Shown here: one piece after another, positions 7,428 to 13,557 of the stretch | Layout of the letters: every line of letters starts with the position of its first letter | How positions within the stretch are numbered: position 1 is the first letter of the stretch | Assembly (NCBI GenBank): GCA_018712125.1 | Contig: DVHM01000033.1 | Span: 1 to 13,557, forward strand | Reading direction: 5' to 3' | Source of the DNA: Pullilachnospira_A gallistercoris | GTDB lineage: Bacteria; Bacillota; Clostridia; Lachnospirales; Lachnospiraceae | DNA length: 13,557 nucleotides | Program-made: the position numbers and the translations under genes | Notes under the pieces: model-generated | Seen by the model: only the letters and a program-made list of their open reading frames with translations | Databases searched by the model: none | Told to the model about the DNA's origin: nothing

Positions 7428-8162
7428 ATGGCATTTAATATCACAGTGACGGGAATGGTGCTTTCCGCGATTCCCATCGGCGACTATGACAAGCGAATAA
7501 CGATTCTGACCAGGGAGAGGGGAAAGATCGCGGCCTTTGTGCGGGGAGCCAGAAGATCCGGCAATCAGATGATGGCCGCCGCGAACCCCTTTGCCTTCGG
7601 GCAGTTTGAGGTCTATCAGGGAAAGAGTACATACACCGCCGTGCGGGCGGAGATTCAGAATTATTTCCGGGAGCTGAGCCAGGATTACGATATGGTCTGT
7701 CTCGGCTCTTATTTTCTGGAGGTGGCCGGATATTACGCCCAGGAGAATACTGGGGAGGGGGAGCGGCTGAAGCTTCTCTACCAGACCCTGCGGGCTATGG
7801 AGAGCGGTCGGTTTGACCGGGGACTGATCCGGGATGTCTACGAGTTGAAGACCCTGGCCATCAACGGCGAGTACCCCAATGTGTTTTCCTGTCTGCGCTG
7901 CGGCAGGAAGGAGGAACTGGATTTTTTCAATATGAAACTGCGGGGCTGCGTCTGCAGAGACTGCGCGGGGGAGCCGGGGGATGAACCCCTGGATGCATCG
8001 GTGCTTTACGCCATGCAGTTTATCATCTCCACGCCGGTGGAAAAGCTCTACACCTTCGTCCTTGCCCCGCAGACCCAGCAGGATCTGACGGAGATTCTGC
8101 GCAGATACCGGAGACGATATGAGCCCCACACCTTTAAGTCGGAAGCCTTTCTCTCCTCTTGA
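7428..8162 (+). CDS. recO: DNA repair protein RecO, recombination mediator
   Basis: RecO works with RecR (and RecF) to replace SSB by RecA on single-stranded DNA during gap repair, and it anneals complementary strands. The 244-residue product shows the N-terminal OB-fold (VTGMVLSAIPIGDYDKRITI, then LTRERGKIAAFVRGARR), a helical middle, and a C-terminal zinc-binding site with C155-x2-C158 and C176-x2-C179 (C174 is an extra nearby Cys). Length is typical. The same frame is open back to an ATG at 7218, but those extra 70 residues are out of phase with the YqzL-like gene and resemble no RecO. ATG 7428, with AAGAGG six bases upstream (7416-7421), puts the OB-fold right at the N-terminus as in other RecO proteins. 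The recO stop overlaps the -35 box of the next promoter. Confidence 0.95.
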   Translation: MAFNITVTGMVLSAIPIGDYDKRITILTRERGKIAAFVRGARRSGNQMMAAANPFAFGQFEVYQGKSTYTAVRAEIQNYFRELSQDYDMVCLGSYFLEVAGYYAQENTGEGERLKLLYQTLRAMESGRFDRGLIRDVYELKTLAINGEYPNVFSCLRCGRKEELDFFNMKLRGCVCRDCAGEPGDEPLDASVLYAMQFIISTPVEKLYTFVLAPQTQQDLTEILRRYRRRYEPHTFKSEAFLSS

Positions 8163-8187
8163 AATCCTACAGTAAGCATTGTATAAT
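8159..8187 (+). promoter_or_regulatory. Near-consensus sigma-A-type promoter at the end of recO
   Basis: TTGAAA (8159-8164) and a perfect TATAAT (8182-8187) are separated by the ideal 17 bases. The -35 box overlaps the recO stop codon. Transcription would begin near 8194, leaving a leader of about 30 bases that contains the AGGAGG site of the next gene. This should drive the membrane protein gene and probably glyS, which has no evident promoter of its own. Confidence 0.75.
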
Positions 8188-8225
8188 AGACTGGATTAGC
8201 GGGCAGAAGCAGGAGGAATTTTTGG

Positions 8226-8999
8226 ATGGAGCCAGGCAAGAGACCTATCGGGTCACAGGGCAGAAAGCACAGGAGAAAACTGACGGCGGCGCACAGAACG
8301 ACGGGATCCCGTCAGACCCATGGGTACGGCGGAGACAGGAAAAGCAGAAGAGAGCAGATCATACGGAGACGCAGAATGTTCCTCGCGGGAGCGATCGCGG
8401 TTCTCGTGATCGTGGTTGTCCTGATTGTCTGCCTGGTTTCCGGTGTCTTTGAGAAGAGAGCGGAGAAGAGCACGCTGAGGCTGGAGGCCGATGGAGCGGT
8501 TGTCTGCGAGGAGGTAACGGAGTTCGGGGCGGACTATTATGACGGGGCGGAACTGAAGTCCTATGCCAGGGAGCAGGTAAAGGCTTACAATGACGCCAAC
8601 GGGGCGGACAGCGTCAAGCTGGAGCGGGTTGCCGTCGGAGACGGGGAAGCCTACATGCGGACGCGTTATCAGAGTCCGGAAGATTATCGGCAGTTTACCG
8701 GGTATGAGATGTTCCAGGGCACCATCGCCCAGGCGCAGGAAGCGGGCTACACCTTCGCGGATACTTTCGTGAGCGTGGCGGACGGAGCCAAGGGAGATTC
8801 TGTCGGAACAGATCAGGTGCTCGCCGATACGGAGAAGAACGTGCTGATTCTGCGGGAGAATATCACGGTGACAGTGGAGGGGACCATCCTCTATGTCTCG
8901 GATGAGAGTACTACGGTGGAGAGCGGCGATACGGTATCCATCGCCCAGGCGGATGGAAACGAGGACGCAACCACGTTGACGTACATTATCTATGAATAG
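8226..8999 (+). CDS. Unrecognised single-pass membrane protein with basic cytoplasmic tail
   Basis: I do not recognise this 257-residue protein. Residues 1-50 are strongly basic and low in hydrophobics, ending in REQIIRRRR. One long hydrophobic helix follows (about 51-73, LAGAIAVLVIVVVLIVCLVSG). By the positive-inside rule the tail is cytoplasmic and the remaining 180 or so residues are outside. That outer part is acidic (rich in D, E, G, T and V) and looks like a compact mixed fold: a helix near DGAELKSYAREQVKAYNDAN, then several beta-like stretches, ending LTYIIYE. There is no lipobox, sortase signal, catalytic motif or Cys pair in the outer part. The start is supported by AGGAGG at 8211-8216, nine bases before ATG 8226. 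A second in-frame ATG at codon 51 would leave only a signal anchor and has no good binding site. The gene has its own strong promoter and lies 65 bases before glyS. Confidence 0.85.
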   Translation: MEPGKRPIGSQGRKHRRKLTAAHRTTGSRQTHGYGGDRKSRREQIIRRRRMFLAGAIAVLVIVVVLIVCLVSGVFEKRAEKSTLRLEADGAVVCEEVTEFGADYYDGAELKSYAREQVKAYNDANGADSVKLERVAVGDGEAYMRTRYQSPEDYRQFTGYEMFQGTIAQAQEAGYTFADTFVSVADGAKGDSVGTDQVLADTEKNVLILRENITVTVEGTILYVSDESTTVESGDTVSIAQADGNEDATTLTYIIYE

Positions 9000-9064
9000 T
9001 CGGAACCGACATCCATCAGGCGTTGGGACAGACGCCAATACAAACGGAAAAAGGGAGAGAAGAA

Positions 9065-10462
9065 ATGGAAAAATCAATGGACAAGATTGTAGCGTTGGCA
9101 AAGGCCAGAGGATTCGTATACCCGGGCTCGGAGATTTACGGCGGACTGGCCAATACCTGGGATTACGGCAATCTGGGCGTGGAGCTGAAAAACAACGTGA
9201 AGAAGGCCTGGTGGCAGAAATTCATCACGGAGAACCCCTACAATGTGGGTGTGGACTGCGCGATTCTGATGAATCCTCAGACCTGGGTGGCTTCCGGGCA
9301 TCTGGGCGGATTTTCTGATCCGCTGATGGACTGTAAGGAGTGCCACGAGCGGTTCCGGGCAGATAAACTGATCGAGGATTACGCCGAGGCCAACGGCATC
9401 ACGCTGGAGTCCTCCGTGGACGGATGGTCCAACGAGGAGATGGTGGCCTTCATCGAGGAGCACCAGGTTCCCTGCCCCACTTGCGGTAAGCACAATTTTA
9501 CCGACATCCGTCAGTTCAATCTGATGTTCAAGACCTTCCAGGGTGTGACCGAGGATGCGAAGAATACCGTATATCTTCGTCCGGAGACGGCACAGGGAAT
9601 TTTTGTAAACTTCAAGAATGTACAGCGGACTTCCAGAAAGAAGATTCCTTTTGGCATCGGCCAGATCGGAAAATCTTTCCGAAACGAGATCACGCCGGGC
9701 AACTTTACCTTCCGTACCAGAGAGTTCGAGCAGATGGAGCTGGAGTTCTTCTGCGAGCCGGGCACGGATCTGGAGTGGTTCCAGTACTGGAGAGGCTTCT
9801 GCCGCGACTGGCTGCTCTCCCTGGGTATCAAGGAGGATGAGATGCGTCTGCGCGATCACGATCCGGCGGAGCTGGCCTTCTACTCCAAGGGCACAACGGA
9901 CATCGAGTTCCTGTTCCCCTTCGGATGGGGCGAGCTGTGGGGTATTGCGGACCGTACCGACTACGATCTGACACAGCACCAGAACACCTCCGGTCAGGAC
10001 ATGTCCTACTTTGACGACACGAAGAATGAAAAATATGTGCCCTATGTCATCGAACCCTCCCTGGGAGCGGACCGCGTGGTTCTCGCCTTCCTGTGCGCGG
10101 CTTATGACGAGGAAAATATCGGCACCGAGGAGAAGCCGGATATGCGTACCGTGCTGCATTTCCATCCGGCGCTGGCTCCGGTCAAGATCGGTGTTCTGCC
10201 CCTCTCCAAGAAACTTTCCGAGGGCGCGGAGAAGATCTATATGCAGCTTTCTAAGAAGTACAACTGTGAGTTTGACGACAGAGGAAACATCGGAAAGCGC
10301 TATCGCCGTCAGGATGAGATCGGAACACCTTTCTGCGTGACCTACGACTTCGACTCCGAGACCGACGGGGCAGTTACCGTGCGTGACAGAGACACCATGG
10401 AGCAGGTGCGGATCCCCATCGCGGAGCTGGACGCTTACTTTGCGGATAAGTTTACATTCTGA
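9065..10462 (+). CDS. glyS: Glycyl-tRNA synthetase, single-chain (alpha2) type
   Basis: This enzyme charges tRNA-Gly with glycine using ATP. The 465-residue product is the one-chain class II form shared with archaea and eukaryotes, not the GlyQ/GlyS two-subunit form. Visible features are the N-terminal ALAKARGFVYPGSEIYGGLA segment; a zinc-ribbon-like insert with C90-x2-C93 and C137-x2-C140; LRPETAQGIF (171-180); class II motif 2 with FRNE (205-208) and FRTREFEQMELEFF (216-229); motif 3 GADRVVLAFL (334-343); and a C-terminal anticodon-binding domain from about residue 365. ATG 9065 follows AGGGAG (9052-9057) with seven bases between, and the upstream in-frame ATG at 9023 adds only unconserved residues. 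There is no room for a T-box leader in the 65-base gap before it, so it probably shares the promoter at 8159-8187. A strong terminator follows. Some annotations use the symbol glyQS. Confidence 0.97.
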   Translation: MEKSMDKIVALAKARGFVYPGSEIYGGLANTWDYGNLGVELKNNVKKAWWQKFITENPYNVGVDCAILMNPQTWVASGHLGGFSDPLMDCKECHERFRADKLIEDYAEANGITLESSVDGWSNEEMVAFIEEHQVPCPTCGKHNFTDIRQFNLMFKTFQGVTEDAKNTVYLRPETAQGIFVNFKNVQRTSRKKIPFGIGQIGKSFRNEITPGNFTFRTREFEQMELEFFCEPGTDLEWFQYWRGFCRDWLLSLGIKEDEMRLRDHDPAELAFYSKGTTDIEFLFPFGWGELWGIADRTDYDLTQHQNTSGQDMSYFDDTKNEKYVPYVIEPSLGADRVVLAFLCAAYDEENIGTEEKPDMRTVLHFHPALAPVKIGVLPLSKKLSEGAEKIYMQLSKKYNCEFDDRGNIGKRYRRQDEIGTPFCVTYDFDSETDGAVTVRDRDTMEQVRIPIAELDAYFADKFTF

Positions 10463-10548
10463 TAAGCGGTCGACTTTTGCTGGCATGATCCCGATGGGAT
10501 GGCAGCGTCAGTGTAAAAAGAGAAACTTTTATCTTGCGCTTCGATTTT

Positions 10549-10590
10549 TTCAGCCCCTGGGATTGTTTCCTTTCCCAGGGGCTGAATTTT
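10549..10590 (+). terminator. Rho-independent terminator of glyS
   Basis: A perfect 14-bp inverted repeat (TTCAGCCCCTGGGA at 10549-10562 with TCCCAGGGGCTGAA at 10573-10586) encloses a 10-base pyrimidine-rich loop and is followed by TTTT (10587-10590). It starts 86 bases after the glyS stop. The T-run is short, but the stem is long and GC-rich. On the minus strand the hairpin would be followed by A bases, so it acts in the plus direction. Confidence 0.85.
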
Positions 10591-10661
10591 CTGAATAGTT
10601 TGAAGCAGGGATGACTTGGAAAAGTATCTGGAGCAGGTAGATATCGGAATATAAGAGCTTT

Positions 10662-10707
10662 TTTAACATGGATTTTCGCTAAAACCCGGGTAAGATTTAA
10701 CATGGAT
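10662..10707. repeat. Direct repeat of 12 bases upstream of the surface-protein gene
   Basis: TTTAACATGGAT occurs at 10662-10673 and again at 10696-10707, start to start 34 bases, which is close to three helical turns. The match ends sharply on both sides. Such a pair could be a tandem binding site for a regulator, but it could also be chance in an AT-rich region. Confidence 0.45.
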
Positions 10708-10716
10708 ACGGTATCC
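10704..10716. promoter_or_regulatory. 13-base palindrome, possible operator
   Basis: GGATAC-G-GTATCC is a perfect 6-bp inverted repeat with a single central base. It overlaps the end of the second direct-repeat copy and sits about 75 bases before the surface-protein start, a typical operator position. The stem has a one-base loop, so it is a DNA site and not an RNA hairpin. No regulator is encoded in the window. Confidence 0.35.
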
Positions 10717-10791
10717 TTGAAAAGACAGGATGATAAGACAACAAACTGTGTGCGCTGATACGCGCAGAGGACAGGAAAAAGGAGGAGACCT

Positions 10792-13473
10792 ATGAAAAAT
10801 CCATGGATGAAACGTCTGCTGTCGGGAACGCTGGCAGCCGCCATGGCGTCCACCGTTCTGGTTGGGATACCTTCCCAGGCAGCGGAGGAGGCCGGAATCC
10901 CTTATGATGAACAGGGAAATTACAATGTACAGATTCCCCACGTTATGGTAAATCAGGTGTACGGGGGAAGCGACGACGGCTATGCCAGTCACAGCTTTAT
11001 CGAGTTGTACAATCCCTGTGATACGGCAGTAGATTTAAACGGATGGGAACTGCAGTATCAGTCCAGCCCGGACGGGGAGGAGGACGGCTGGCAGGAGCTG
11101 ACACTGACCGGTACGATCCCCGCAGGGGGCTATTATCTGGTGCGCTGCGGTGTGACCACCGATGCGGAGAGCGGTGCCTATCAGGTGCCTGAAGGAGATC
11201 AGGAGTGGGATGTGGTGCTTCACAACAAGGGAGTATCCGTAGCTCTTTTCTCCGAGGATGTGACGCTGACGGACGATTTTTCCGGGCCGATCAATGAGGG
11301 AAATCGCCCTGAGGGGTATGTGGATCTTCTGGCGGTGCAGGGAAACGACGGGGAGGATGGTCAGATGCCCGTGGCATACGAGGGCAGTGTGCAGGCGGAA
11401 CAGTCCAAGAAGAAGGCTGTGCGCCGGGATAATTTCACAGATACCGATGACAACAGCGCGGACGTGGAGATCATCAACTACGAGAATCCGGTGGACGACG
11501 CAAAGGGACCTCACAATTCTTCTTACAATACTGCTCCCGGCGGCGATGAAGGTAATCAGGGAGGCCAGGGCGGACAGGACGATCCCCTTCCCCCGACGAC
11601 AGATCCGGAGACCTTCTACGACAGCAGTTTTGAGACGGATGCGGCTCTGCTTCTGGATCGGCTTGGCAGCGTGAATACCGGCCAGGCAAACGCGGACGGC
11701 GGTGTGGCGGAGATCGTTGCTTACAATTCTGACACCGGGGAGGCCTATGTGGTCAACGGACAGGATGGTCTGCTCTACCGTCTGGAAGTTTCCGATCAGG
11801 GAATTTCTATTCTCGGAAGCATGGATGTGAAAGGCCTTGTGGAGGGCTTTACTTACGGAGATATGACCAGCGTGGCGGTGGATACGGTCAACGACCATAT
11901 TGCGGTAGCTTTGCAGTCGGAAGATTATGCGGCTGACGGGCGCGTGCTTCTTCTGGATTACAATTTCGATCCGATCGCCTGCTATGAGACCGGTGTGCAG
12001 CCTGACATGGTAACCTTTACTCATAATGGCAGAAAGATTCTGACTGCCGACGAGGGCGAGCCCCGTGATGGTTACGGAGAGGGTGCCGTGGATCCGGCGG
12101 GAAGCGTTACCATGATCGATCTGGAAAACGATACGGTAAAGACCATGGGATTTGAAGATTTTGATGCAGCAAGCCTGGCAGCCGAGGGGGTACTGATCGG
12201 AAAGGTAAACGGTCAGATGAATACTGCCGCAGCGGATCTGGAGCCGGAGTATATTGCGGTTTCCGCTGATGACGAGACGGCTTATGTAACCCTGCAGGAG
12301 GCAAACGCTGTCGCCACGGTAGACCTGGTTTCCGGAAAAGTGGTTTCTGTGAAGAGCCTGGGATTCCAGGATCTGAGCCAGGCTATCAATGCCATCGACC
12401 TTCTGGAGGATGGTACCTATGAGGCAAAGACCTACGAGGACGCGGTGGGCGTCTACATGCCCGATGGTATCAGCGCTTATGAGGCGAACGGTGTGACCTA
12501 TCTGGTTACCGCCAACGAGGGCGACGCCAGAGAATGGGGCGAATATTCCAACGAGGCGAAGGAAGATCTGACGGCAACGGACGGAACGAAGGCGGAAAAG
12601 GTCCGCGTGTTGGACAAGGAAATGGTGACCGTTCCCGATGAAAGCCTGGAATATCTCTACGGAAGCCGGTCCTTTACCGTTTTCCGGGCAGACACCATGG
12701 AAAAGGTATATGACAGCGCCAACGACTTTGAGGAGAAGACAGCGCAGTATCTGCCCGCATGGTTCAACTGCTCCAACGACAATGTGGATATCGACGATCG
12801 GAGTCGGAAGAAAGGGCCTGAGCCCGAGAGCGTTTCTGTGGGACAGATCGGGAACCGTACTTACGCCTTTATTGCTCTGGAGCGCGTCGGAGGCATCATG
12901 GTCTACGATATCACGGATCCGGCAAATGCATCCTATGTAAACTACATCAACACCAGAGATTTCAGCGCGGATATTGCGGAGGACGTGGCTCCCGAGGGCC
13001 TGGCTTTCATCTCTGCAAATGACACGAAGAGCGGACGTCCGATGCTTCTGGCGGCCTTTGAGGTATCCGGAACAGTGGCGGCCTACAATATCAGCGGCAG
13101 CGCGACAGATGTGGCAACGCCGGAGGGACCTTCCTACGAGCCCCTTCCGGATGATGGACAGGGCACGGAGCCGACGGATCCCTCCCTCACACCGGGACAG
13201 AATCCCGGAGCGGGAACGAATAATCCGACCGGTGGCAGTGCTGGCGGTGCGAACGGTAATCAGCAGCCAGGGCAGGCTTCCGGCGGTCAGCAGCAGACTT
13301 CCGGCGGCGCGACGGCAGGCACCGGGGCGGGAACCGCAAATCCGACGGCAAGCACCGTAAGCCCCAAAACGAGCGATCCCTTTGGCGGGATGCTGTTTTT
13401 GATGCTGGTTATGGCTCTGACCGGCGGCGCGGGACTGTTGTCTGTGCTGGGCGGACGGAAAGAGGAGCAGTAA
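10792..13473 (+). CDS. Exported surface protein: lamin-tail-like domain, choice-of-anchor I region, SPKTS wall-sorting signal
   Basis: This 893-residue protein is exported and probably covalently attached to the cell wall. A signal peptide covers residues 1-30 (MKNPWMKRLLSGTLAAAMAS, then cleavage near PSQA|AEE). Residues 45-235 resemble a lamin-tail domain (SHSFIELYNP, then DLNGWELQYQ, TIPAGGYYLVRCG, and a TDTDDNSADVEI end). After a Gly/Gln linker, residues 284-778 match my memory of the choice-of-anchor I domain, a beta-propeller-like region with recurring blocks such as ILTADEGEPRDGY, LVTANEGDAREWGEY and APEGLAFI; these acidic loops may bind metal. Residues 779-856 form a low-complexity Gly/Gln/Thr/Pro stalk. 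The C-terminus is SPKTSD (857-862), a hydrophobic helix (864-888) and RKEEQ, the layout of a sortase substrate with Ser in place of the usual final Gly. GGAGGAG (10781-10787) fixes the start. The gene is preceded by a terminator and stands alone. No enzyme motif is evident. Confidence 0.87.
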   Translation: MKNPWMKRLLSGTLAAAMASTVLVGIPSQAAEEAGIPYDEQGNYNVQIPHVMVNQVYGGSDDGYASHSFIELYNPCDTAVDLNGWELQYQSSPDGEEDGWQELTLTGTIPAGGYYLVRCGVTTDAESGAYQVPEGDQEWDVVLHNKGVSVALFSEDVTLTDDFSGPINEGNRPEGYVDLLAVQGNDGEDGQMPVAYEGSVQAEQSKKKAVRRDNFTDTDDNSADVEIINYENPVDDAKGPHNSSYNTAPGGDEGNQGGQGGQDDPLPPTTDPETFYDSSFETDAALLLDRLGSVNTGQANADGGVAEIVAYNSDTGEAYVVNGQDGLLYRLEVSDQGISILGSMDVKGLVEGFTYGDMTSVAVDTVNDHIAVALQSEDYAADGRVLLLDYNFDPIACYETGVQPDMVTFTHNGRKILTADEGEPRDGYGEGAVDPAGSVTMIDLENDTVKTMGFEDFDAASLAAEGVLIGKVNGQMNTAAADLEPEYIAVSADDETAYVTLQEANAVATVDLVSGKVVSVKSLGFQDLSQAINAIDLLEDGTYEAKTYEDAVGVYMPDGISAYEANGVTYLVTANEGDAREWGEYSNEAKEDLTATDGTKAEKVRVLDKEMVTVPDESLEYLYGSRSFTVFRADTMEKVYDSANDFEEKTAQYLPAWFNCSNDNVDIDDRSRKKGPEPESVSVGQIGNRTYAFIALERVGGIMVYDITDPANASYVNYINTRDFSADIAEDVAPEGLAFISANDTKSGRPMLLAAFEVSGTVAAYNISGSATDVATPEGPSYEPLPDDGQGTEPTDPSLTPGQNPGAGTNNPTGGSAGGANGNQQPGQASGGQQQTSGGATAGTGAGTANPTASTVSPKTSDPFGGMLFLMLVMALTGGAGLLSVLGGRKEEQ

Positions 13474-13541
13474 CTTTCTCCGCGATGGAGATTTGCATTT
13501 GACAGATTTCTGGGGAAGGAACAGTAAAAAACCGGGTTTTC

Positions 13542-13557
13542 GACATTCAAAAATGTC
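13542..13557. repeat. Inverted repeat at the window edge
   Basis: GACATT (13542-13547) and AATGTC (13552-13557) form a perfect 6-bp inverted repeat around CAAA, ending at the last base. It may be part of a terminator for the surface-protein gene or an operator of the next gene; the window stops before this can be decided. A TTGACA box at 13499-13504 has no good -10 partner. Confidence 0.35.

Larger units (their letters stand above)
10463..10791 (+). other. Non-coding stretch between glyS and the surface-protein gene
   Basis: This 329-base gap shows no convincing gene on either strand; the open frames are translations of the hairpin and flanks without plausible start sites. In order it holds an imperfect hairpin (10479-10506), the glyS terminator (10549-10590), two copies of a 12-base repeat (10662-10673, 10696-10707), a 13-base palindrome (10704-10716), a TTGAAA box at 10717-10722 without a good partner, a short stem TGCGC/GCGCA (10751-10766), and the GGAGGAG ribosome binding site (10781-10787). 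The region is more AT-rich than its neighbours, as expected for a promoter region. I could not assign a promoter with confidence. Confidence 0.7.

Noticed and set aside
9000..9064. T-box or glycine riboswitch in front of glyS
   Set aside because: The gap is only 65 bases and has no stem series, T-box sequence or terminator, far too short for either element.
9074..10486. 470-codon open frame on the minus strand across glyS
   Set aside because: It is antisense to a fully supported synthetase gene, has no recognisable domain and no credible start region.
10663..10702. PhoP box (TTAACA repeats)
   Set aside because: The two TTAACA cores are 34 bases apart and no further copies occur at the 11-base period that PhoP sites need.
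13499..13527. Promoter with the perfect TTGACA at 13499
   Set aside because: At 16-18 bases downstream there is no acceptable -10 sequence (CAGTAA at 17 bases matches only two positions).

Overview
This window reads as ordinary chromosome from a fairly GC-rich member of the Clostridia, most likely Lachnospiraceae or a close relative. The evidence is the Clostridia-style SerA followed by a DUF1015 gene, strong AGGAGG-type ribosome binding sites, the order era, a YqzL-like gene, recO and a glycyl-tRNA synthetase gene, and a wall-anchored protein ending in an SPKTS-type sorting signal. This assignment rests on gene content and style only. All nine genes are on the plus strand and account for nearly the whole window.

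Left part (1-6087). The window opens inside serA (3-phosphoglycerate dehydrogenase, first step of serine synthesis), whose 5' end lies outside. Nine bases later comes a DUF1015 gene, almost certainly co-transcribed and probably tied to serine metabolism. Next are a small MscS-type mechanosensitive channel and, 19 bases on, a 966-residue M16C (PreP-like) zinc peptidase with all its catalytic residues.

Middle (6088-10590). This is a housekeeping block: era (ribosome assembly GTPase), a 61-residue YqzL-like gene, recO (recombination mediator), an unrecognised membrane-anchored protein with its own near-consensus promoter, and a single-chain glycyl-tRNA synthetase closed by a perfect 14-bp hairpin terminator. 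The order matches the era-yqzL-recO-glyQ-glyS order of Bacillus subtilis, but the synthetase is of the unrelated one-chain type and an extra membrane protein sits in front of it.

Right part (10591-13557). A 329-base non-coding stretch contains the glyS terminator, a 12-bp direct repeat and a 13-bp palindrome. It leads into an 893-residue exported protein: signal peptide, lamin-tail-like domain, a long beta-propeller-like choice-of-anchor I region, a Gly/Gln/Thr-rich stalk, and a C-terminal sortase signal. The window ends 84 bases later in the middle of a possible hairpin.

I see no mobile element, CRISPR array, rRNA, tRNA or phage gene, and no clear new defence or biosynthetic system. The items most worth a second look are the DUF1015 protein beside serA, the unrecognised membrane protein before glyS, and the architecture and upstream region of the surface protein.
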